Of a stretch of 64,000 nucleotides of DNA, positions 59,120-64,000 are shown piece by piece. Position numbers and translations under genes: made by a program. Source of the DNA: CAYWVR01 sp964461715 (GTDB lineage Bacteria > Planctomycetota > Phycisphaerae > FEN-1346). The notes beneath the pieces were generated by a model. It made no database searches and had not been told where the DNA came from. It saw only the letters and a program-made list of their open reading frames with translations. The stretch lies in contig CAYWVR010000010.1 of NCBI GenBank assembly GCA_964461715.1, positions 40,646-104,645 on the forward strand. Reading direction: 5' to 3'. The stretch's first letter is position 1. Each line of letters opens with the position of its first letter.

Positions 59120-60508
59120 ATGCCTGATATCCTGGTTATCGATGACGAGGAGGCGATCTGCTTCGCCTTCCGGCGGTATTTCGAGGAACGGGGCCACACG
59201 GTCCGCGTGGCGGCGACGGGCCGAGCGGGGCTCGCGGCCTACGCCGAGCGGCCCTCCGACGTCGTGTTCCTGGATGTGCGCCTGCCGGATATGGACGGTC
59301 TGGAGGCGCTCGATGGGCTCCTGGAGGCCGATCCGGACGCCCGGGTGGTTGTCATCACGGCCTACGGGTCGCTGGAGACGGTCACGCGGGCCCTGCGGGG
59401 CCAGGCGTTCGACTACCTCGTCAAGCCCCTGGACCTGGATCGGGCGGCGGACGTGGCCACGCAGGCCGTGGCGTCGCGTCGGGCGGCCCCGGCGGCCACG
59501 GAAGAGCCCGCCGAGACGCTCTCGGAGGGCGACATCGAGATCGTCGGCCGTTCGCGGGCTATCCAGGAGGTCTACAAGCGGATCGTGCGGGTTGCCGCCT
59601 CCGACGCCACCGTACTCCTCCTGGGCGAGACCGGCACCGGGAAGGACCTGGCCGCCCGGGCGATCCACACCCACAGCCCCCGCCGAGACAAGCCCTTCGT
59701 GCCCGTCAACTGCGGGGCCCTGCCGGAGAACCTGGTCGAAAGCGAGCTTTTCGGGTACGCCAAGGGGGCGTTTACCGGGGCCGACGCCGACAAGCCCGGC
59801 CGGTTCGAGTCCGCCGACGGGGGGACGGTGTTCCTGGACGAGGTGGGCGAGCTTCCCCCGGCGGCCCGGGTCAAGCTGCTGCGATTCCTCGATTCGGGGA
59901 CGCTGGAGCGGTTGGGGTCGGTGCGGCCCATCCGGGTGGACGTGCGGGTTGTGGCCGCGACGAACCGGGACCTGGAGCGGGACGTGGCCGAGGGACGGTT
60001 CCGGCAGGACCTCTTCTACCGGCTGGCGGTGGTCCAGATCGCCCTACCGACCCTCGCGGAGCGGCCGGAGGACATTCTGCCGCTCGCCCGTCACCTTCTG
60101 GCGCGGGTCTCGCAAGGGACGCCGCCCCCGATTACGGAGGAGGCGGCGGCGATCCTGGAGCGGTATTGCTGGCCAGGGAACGTGCGGGAGTTGGGCAACG
60201 CCGTCGAGCACGCCCGGATCGTGTCGGCAGGCGGGCCCATCCTGCCGGTCCATCTGCCGGACCGGGTCCGCGAGGGGCGGCGGACCCCGGCGGCGGGCGA
60301 GGGCGAGGACCCGGCCGAAGGCCTTCTCGACGCCCTCGCCCCGGACGCCCCGGACCTCTACCGGCGGGCCGTGGAGCGGGTCGAGCGGGCCCTCATTCGC
60401 CGGGCCATGGTCGAGACAGGCGGGAACCAGTCGGCCGCTGCCGAGCGCCTGGGCCTGCACCGCAACACGTTGCGCAAGAAACTGCGGGAGCTGGACTTAG
60501 GAGCGTGA
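59120..60508 (+). CDS. NtrC-family sigma54-dependent response regulator
   Basis: A 462-residue three-domain protein. The receiver has Asp8/Asp9, phosphorylated Asp52 (FLDVRLPDMDG) and YLVKPLDL. The AAA+ domain has Walker A LLGETGTGKDLAAR, the sigma54-contact loop KGAFTGAD intact (GAFTGA), Walker B GGTVFLDEVGEL and VRVVAATNRDL. The Fis-type helix-turn-helix is NQSAAAERLGLHRNTLRKKL. It should thus activate sigma54 promoters upon phosphorylation by the kinase just before it. I saw no convincing -24/-12 element in the following gap. Confidence 0.95.
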   Translation: MPDILVIDDEEAICFAFRRYFEERGHTVRVAATGRAGLAAYAERPSDVVFLDVRLPDMDGLEALDGLLEADPDARVVVITAYGSLETVTRALRGQAFDYLVKPLDLDRAADVATQAVASRRAAPAATEEPAETLSEGDIEIVGRSRAIQEVYKRIVRVAASDATVLLLGETGTGKDLAARAIHTHSPRRDKPFVPVNCGALPENLVESELFGYAKGAFTGADADKPGRFESADGGTVFLDEVGELPPAARVKLLRFLDSGTLERLGSVRPIRVDVRVVAATNRDLERDVAEGRFRQDLFYRLAVVQIALPTLAERPEDILPLARHLLARVSQGTPPPITEEAAAILERYCWPGNVRELGNAVEHARIVSAGGPILPVHLPDRVREGRRTPAAGEGEDPAEGLLDALAPDAPDLYRRAVERVERALIRRAMVETGGNQSAAAERLGLHRNTLRKKLRELDLGA

Positions 60509-60837
60509 TCGTCTTCGGCCCATGAACCCCAGCGCCCCCGCCGCCGGCCATCCTTGGCGTCAACCGTTCAAACGGCCAGTTCCATCTGGCGGGAAACCGG
60601 ACATTTCTACTTTGCGTTGACATGGCCTCCCGAGGAAAAACCGTCCTCGCGAGCCGCGGCCGGGCGGGGCGAAGCCGTGGACGAGTAAAGGCCCCACGGC
60701 GGGTCGGGGATGGCCCCGCCGGCGAACAGAACGTGTGCAAGATGCACAGGCCATGTTCGCTCCCTGCGGCCATCTGAGAGTCGCCCTACTCCTAACCCCC
60801 GTATTGGTATGGGTTTGCGAACGGCGACCTGTTCGGC
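60509..60837. other. Gap before the TonB receptor; no gene seen
   Basis: 329 bases. I looked for a cobalamin riboswitch (common before TonB receptors) and for GG-N10-GC sigma54 boxes and found neither. A small dyad (60734-60748) and an isolated TTGACA (60617-60622) without a -10 are the only features. Confidence 0.5.
60734..60748. repeat. Perfect dyad TGTGCA-AGA-TGCACA
   Basis: A 6-bp palindrome with a three-base centre, about 115 bases before the receptor gene. It could be an operator, but nothing else supports that. Confidence 0.35.
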
Positions 60838-60861
60838 ATGCGTTTTGTATCCTTCGCGAGC

Positions 60862-63048
60862 ATGAAAACACTACGAGCCTTCACTATGCTGAGCGTCCTG
60901 GTTCTCTTCCTTGCGTCGCCCCTCCTGTGGGCTGCCGATCCGCCGGCGGAACCGCCTCCTGAAGGGCCGCCCCCCGAGACGGCCGAGGACGCGCCTCCCG
61001 CGGCGGAGGCGTCGCCCCCCGCGACGGTGGAGGCTTGGGCGTCCCCGCGGGCGCCGGAGGTCCTCGTCACGGCCGCACGCGTGCCCGAGACGGCCTTCGA
61101 GGCCCCCTATATTGCCCAAAGCCTGACCGACACCGACATCGAGCAGGGGGCGTACCGCACGTTGCCCAACGCCCTGGCCGAGATCCCCGCCATCATGGTC
61201 CAGAAGACGGGCCACGGCCAGGCCTCGCCCTACATCCGCGGCTTCACGGGGTTCCACACCCTGATGCTCATCGACGGCATCCGCCTCAACAACTCTACCT
61301 TCCGGTCCGGCCCGAACCAGTATTGGAACACCGTCGATCCGCTTTCCGTGGAGCGGCTGGAGGCCGTCAAGGGACCCTCCAGCGTCCTCTACGGCTCCGA
61401 CGCCATCGGCGGCACGGTCAACGCGATCACGAAGGGCCCCATCGGCTATGGCGAAGGGTTCCAGTGCGGCGGGCGGCTCTCCTACCGCCTCTCCAGCGCC
61501 GAGCGGTCCCAGGTCGGACGCACCGAGCTCTGGACCACCTGGGACCACAAACTCGGCCTCTACATCGGCGGATCGACCAAGCACTTCGGCGACCTGGAGG
61601 GTGGGCGGCACGTCAACACCCAGAAGGAGACCGGCTACGGGGAGTGGGACCTCGACTTCAAGGCCGAGTACTTCCTGCGGCCCGACCTCGTGCTCGTTTT
61701 CGGCCACCAGACGGTCCGTCAGAACAAAGTCCCCCGGACCCACCAGACGGTCCACTCGGAGGTGTGGCAGGGCTTGGCGCGGGGTGGCGACCTCGCCCGT
61801 AACCTCTGGCAGGAACGGGACTTGACGTACGTCCAGCTCCACGCGACCGAGCTTCAGGGCTGGGTCGAGTCGATGAGCCTCAGCCTGTCCTGGCACGAGC
61901 AGAACGAGCGGCGGGAACGCGAACGCGTCGGCCGCGCCCAGCACCGCCAGGGCACCGATGTGGGCACGGTGGGCTTCTGGGCCCAATTGGAGAGCCCCAG
62001 CCCCATCGGTCGCCTCGTCTACGGCGTCGAGGTCTACCACGACAACGTCAACTCCTTCAACTCGACCAACCCCATCCAGGGCCCCGTGGCCGACGACGCG
62101 TCCTACGACCTCGTGGGGGTGTTCCTGGAGGACCGGTTCGCGGCCTGCGAGAAGCTGGATCTCATCGTCGGGGGCCGGTACCAGCATGCCCGTGCCCGGG
62201 CGGCCAGCGTCCAGGACCCCGTGACGGGCCTGCGCGGTCGCCTGGACGAGCGGTTCGACGCCCTCGTCGGCAGTGCCCGCTTCGTCTATCACTGCGACGA
62301 CGAGAACCACTGGAACGTCTTCGGCGGCGTGAGCCAGGGCTACCGGGCCCCGAACCTCTCGGACCTGACCCGATTCGACACGGCCCGGACGCTGGAGTTC
62401 GAGACGCCCGCTCCCGGTGTCGATCCCGAGCACTTCCTGGCCTACGAGATCGGCGTCAAGGCCGAATACGAGCAGTTCGCGGCCCGGGCGGCATGGTGGT
62501 ACACGGCCATCGACGACATGATCATCCGGACGCCGACGGGGGCGATCGTGGGCGGTCGGTTCGAGGTCACCAAACAGAACGCCGGCCGCGGCTACGTGAC
62601 GGGTGTCGAGTTCGGGGCGAGCTGGCGGTTCCTGCCCCAGTGGACCGCCTTTGGCACGTTTGCGTGGCTGGACGGCCAAGTGGAGACGTTCCCGACCCCG
62701 GCCCCCATGGCGGCCATGGAACCCATCGACCGCCGCATGCCCACCACGGGCCGCGTGGGCTTGAGGTGGGACGACCCCGCCGGCCGGTGCTGGGCGGAGG
62801 CCGAGGCCGTCTTCGCCGACGATGCCGACGACCTCTCGACTCGTGACGCCCGCGACCGCTCGCGTATTCCGCCGGGAGGCACGCCGGGCTACGGCGTCGT
62901 CTCGCTTCGGGGCGGGTATCGCGTCTCGGAGAACGTCGACCTGACGCTCGCCATCGAGAACATCACGAACGAGGACTACCGCATCCACGGGTCCGGGTTG
63001 AATGAACCGGGCCGCAACTTCATCTTCGGGCTCGAGGTCTCGTTTTGA
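60862..63048 (+). CDS. TonB-dependent outer-membrane receptor
   Basis: A 728-residue receptor. The signal peptide is LRAFTMLSVLVLFLASPLLWA, followed by a Pro/Glu/Ala-rich linker. The TonB box is likely APEVLVTAAR near residue 70. The plug has TLPNALAEIPAIMVQKTGHG, YIRGFTGFHTLMLIDGIRLN and PSSVLYGSDAIGGTVNAITK, all typical. The barrel ends with ENITNEDYRIHGSGLNEPGR and a C-terminal Phe (EVSF). Substrate unknown; siderophores, B12 and sugars all fit. ATG 60862 gives a clean signal; ATG 60838 adds eight residues. It overlaps the tonB start in TTGA. Confidence 0.9.
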   Translation: MKTLRAFTMLSVLVLFLASPLLWAADPPAEPPPEGPPPETAEDAPPAAEASPPATVEAWASPRAPEVLVTAARVPETAFEAPYIAQSLTDTDIEQGAYRTLPNALAEIPAIMVQKTGHGQASPYIRGFTGFHTLMLIDGIRLNNSTFRSGPNQYWNTVDPLSVERLEAVKGPSSVLYGSDAIGGTVNAITKGPIGYGEGFQCGGRLSYRLSSAERSQVGRTELWTTWDHKLGLYIGGSTKHFGDLEGGRHVNTQKETGYGEWDLDFKAEYFLRPDLVLVFGHQTVRQNKVPRTHQTVHSEVWQGLARGGDLARNLWQERDLTYVQLHATELQGWVESMSLSLSWHEQNERRERERVGRAQHRQGTDVGTVGFWAQLESPSPIGRLVYGVEVYHDNVNSFNSTNPIQGPVADDASYDLVGVFLEDRFAACEKLDLIVGGRYQHARARAASVQDPVTGLRGRLDERFDALVGSARFVYHCDDENHWNVFGGVSQGYRAPNLSDLTRFDTARTLEFETPAPGVDPEHFLAYEIGVKAEYEQFAARAAWWYTAIDDMIIRTPTGAIVGGRFEVTKQNAGRGYVTGVEFGASWRFLPQWTAFGTFAWLDGQVETFPTPAPMAAMEPIDRRMPTTGRVGLRWDDPAGRCWAEAEAVFADDADDLSTRDARDRSRIPPGGTPGYGVVSLRGGYRVSENVDLTLAIENITNEDYRIHGSGLNEPGRNFIFGLEVSF

Positions 63049-63800
63049 CGATCGTGCGGGCATCCCGGGTGACGCGGGCGGCGTTGGCCGTTTCGCTGGC
63101 GGTGCACGCCGGGGCCCTGGGGGCCCTTCAGTACGGCGTGCGGCCGACGCCCGCGGCCCGGCCGATCCAGACGCGGGGGGAGGCGGTGCCCGCGGTGCGG
63201 ATCACGTTCATCCCGCCCGAGGCCCTCGTGCCGCCGCCGACCCTGGAGCGCATGCCCGCGGCCGAACCGGCCCGGAGGGTGCCCGCCGAGGCCCTGGAGG
63301 TGGATCGCGTCGAGGCGTGGGAGCCGCCGAAGGCGACGGCAGAGAGGCCGTCGCATACCCCAGCGGTCTTTGCCGGCCCCCCGCCGCTTGAGTATCCGCC
63401 GGCTCTTCCGTCCGAAGCGCGCGGGAGCGTGCCCGAGGTCGTCCTGGGGCCCGTCCCGTCGGTCACCGTGGCCCACGCTGGCCCGCCCGAGTGGACGCCT
63501 CCGCCGCAGGAGGCCGTCCGGCCGGGTGTGCCGACCGTGGCGGCGGTTCTCGAAGTGCCCGCCCCGCAGTATCCGCTCCGGTCGCGGCGGAGAGGGGAGG
63601 AGGGCGTCGTGGTGATCGAGGTCCAGGTCCTCGTGACCGGCCGTGCGGGCCGCGTCCGCGTCATTGAGGATCCGGGCTATCCGCGGCTGGTGGAGGCGGC
63701 CCTGGACGCGGCGCGACAGGGGCGATACGAACCCGCGACGCGGGGCGGGGCGGCAGTGGCGTCCGCGCTGGAGGTGCCGTTCCGGTTTGCCCTTCGGTAA
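63045..63800 (+). CDS. tonB: TonB-family energy transducer
   Basis: A 251-residue TonB-like protein. One N-terminal helix (residues 10-27, LAVSLAVHAGALGAL), a Pro-rich periplasmic spacer of about 120 residues, and the C-terminal domain PQYPLRSRRRGEEGVVVIEV with GYPRLVEAALDAARQGRYEP. The start is TTG 63045, embedded in the receptor's TGA, with GAGG eight bases before it; GTG 63054 is an alternative. ExbB/ExbD are not in the window. Coupling to a single receptor suggests a dedicated uptake system. Confidence 0.85.
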   Translation: MTIVRASRVTRAALAVSLAVHAGALGALQYGVRPTPAARPIQTRGEAVPAVRITFIPPEALVPPPTLERMPAAEPARRVPAEALEVDRVEAWEPPKATAERPSHTPAVFAGPPPLEYPPALPSEARGSVPEVVLGPVPSVTVAHAGPPEWTPPPQEAVRPGVPTVAAVLEVPAPQYPLRSRRRGEEGVVVIEVQVLVTGRAGRVRVIEDPGYPRLVEAALDAARQGRYEPATRGGAAVASALEVPFRFALR

Positions 63801-63845
63801 GTCCTTGTAGGTCCGGCATGTGAAGAAGGATGAGCCCGGAGCGGC

Positions 63846-64000
63846 TTACGCCGGGGCGCCCCACACGGCGTCCAGGAACTCCCGGACCCGGGCCATCGCC
63901 TGCGGGTGTCGCATGCGGAGGATGTCCGCCCCGGACTGGAGGAGGGTGACGGCGTCGGCGGCCCGCCGGTCGGTCACGGCCTCGGCGAGCCGGGCCATCA
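63846..64000 (-). CDS. Partial gene, C-terminal end: possibly corrinoid/DHPS-fold protein
   Basis: The last 51 codons of a minus-strand frame: ARLAEAVTDRRAADAVTLLQ, SGADILRMRHPQAMARVREF, LDAVWGAPA, stop at 63848-63846. The pattern SGADILxMRHPxAxxxVREF resembles the C-terminus of the corrinoid iron-sulfur protein subunits of CO dehydrogenase/acetyl-CoA synthase (dihydropteroate-synthase fold). With 50 residues the identity is uncertain. It is convergent with the tonB gene, 46 bases between. Confidence 0.3.
   Translation of the reverse strand, partial: MARLAEAVTDRRAADAVTLLQSGADILRMRHPQAMARVREFLDAVWGAPA

Noticed and set aside
60509..60837. Cobalamin riboswitch before the TonB receptor
   Set aside because: I looked for the B12-box and GGGAA/GGTG/CCCGC series and found only weak fragments such as GGCGGGAAACCGG; no consistent structure.
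60509..60837. Sigma54 promoter (-24/-12) for the receptor gene
   Set aside because: No TGGCAC-N5-TTGCW-like pair could be found, even though the preceding regulator has a GAFTGA loop.

Overview
The window is GC-rich bacterial DNA with tightly packed genes, short ATGA or TTGA overlaps between partners, and GTG and TTG starts used alongside ATG. Several features point to a planctomycete (Phycisphaerae-like) chromosome: a prepilin-type N-terminus at the left edge, a secreted PQQ-type beta-propeller whose mature end reads DWPQWRGP, a TIGR03790-family protein, a DUF5107-TPR protein, lone PilZ proteins and many secreted proteins of unknown role. This placement is inference from gene content; no rRNA, tRNA, CRISPR array or complete insertion sequence was seen.

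Layout. 0-5.5 kb: a partial prepilin-like gene, an NAD-dependent epimerase, a ribE-pdxA-rsmA operon on the minus strand and a divergent MATE transporter. 5.5-6.5 kb: a non-coding stretch with one copy of an interspersed repeat, then a strong promoter, a short leader ORF and a terminator hairpin just before cimA, which looks like a transcription attenuator. 6.5-12.7 kb: cimA-valS, then a bifunctional-nuclease gene coupled to a TIGR03790 gene. 12.7-17.3 kb: a HicB-like remnant, then a minus-strand operon ispF-cysS-truncated nucleotidyltransferase-ruvC-ruvA-ruvB. 17.3-30 kb: a TPR envelope protein, a B12/radical SAM enzyme, a DUF4190 protein with a pseudopilin-like tail, a ceramidase-like protein, hisI, recG, a universal stress protein, a DUF5107-TPR protein and a glycogen-synthase-like glycosyltransferase.

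30-42 kb: a HEAT-repeat lipoprotein, a second radical SAM gene coupled to tatC and nth, two PilZ genes, a DUF4870 gene, a sulfotransferase fragment, and an overlapping operon of two GT4 glycosyltransferases around manC, probably for a mannose-containing polysaccharide or glycan. 42-46.9 kb: porG-porD-porA-porB, a four-subunit 2-oxoacid:ferredoxin oxidoreductase, then ribF. 47-55.6 kb: a GH101-like glycosidase, a secreted tandem DJ-1/PfpI protein, two secreted paralogues of unknown function (one fused to a cupin), and the beta-propeller. 55.6-56.5 kb: a repeat-rich non-coding stretch. 56.5-64 kb: a secreted PHB-depolymerase-like esterase with a PKD domain, a sensor kinase with a sigma54-type NtrC-family regulator, a TonB-dependent receptor with its own TonB, and the end of a gene that may encode a corrinoid-protein-like dihydropteroate-synthase fold.

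The most unusual material is non-coding. It comprises a probable branched-chain amino acid attenuator before cimA; a three-copy palindromic element at 22.5 and 55.7 kb; and two inverted copies of a roughly 345-base repeat at 5.6-5.95 and 55.95-56.30 kb. All the repeat elements carry a TTTGCGTCA word. Three truncated gene remnants also abut or lie close to the same kind of degenerate, hairpin-prone filler DNA.
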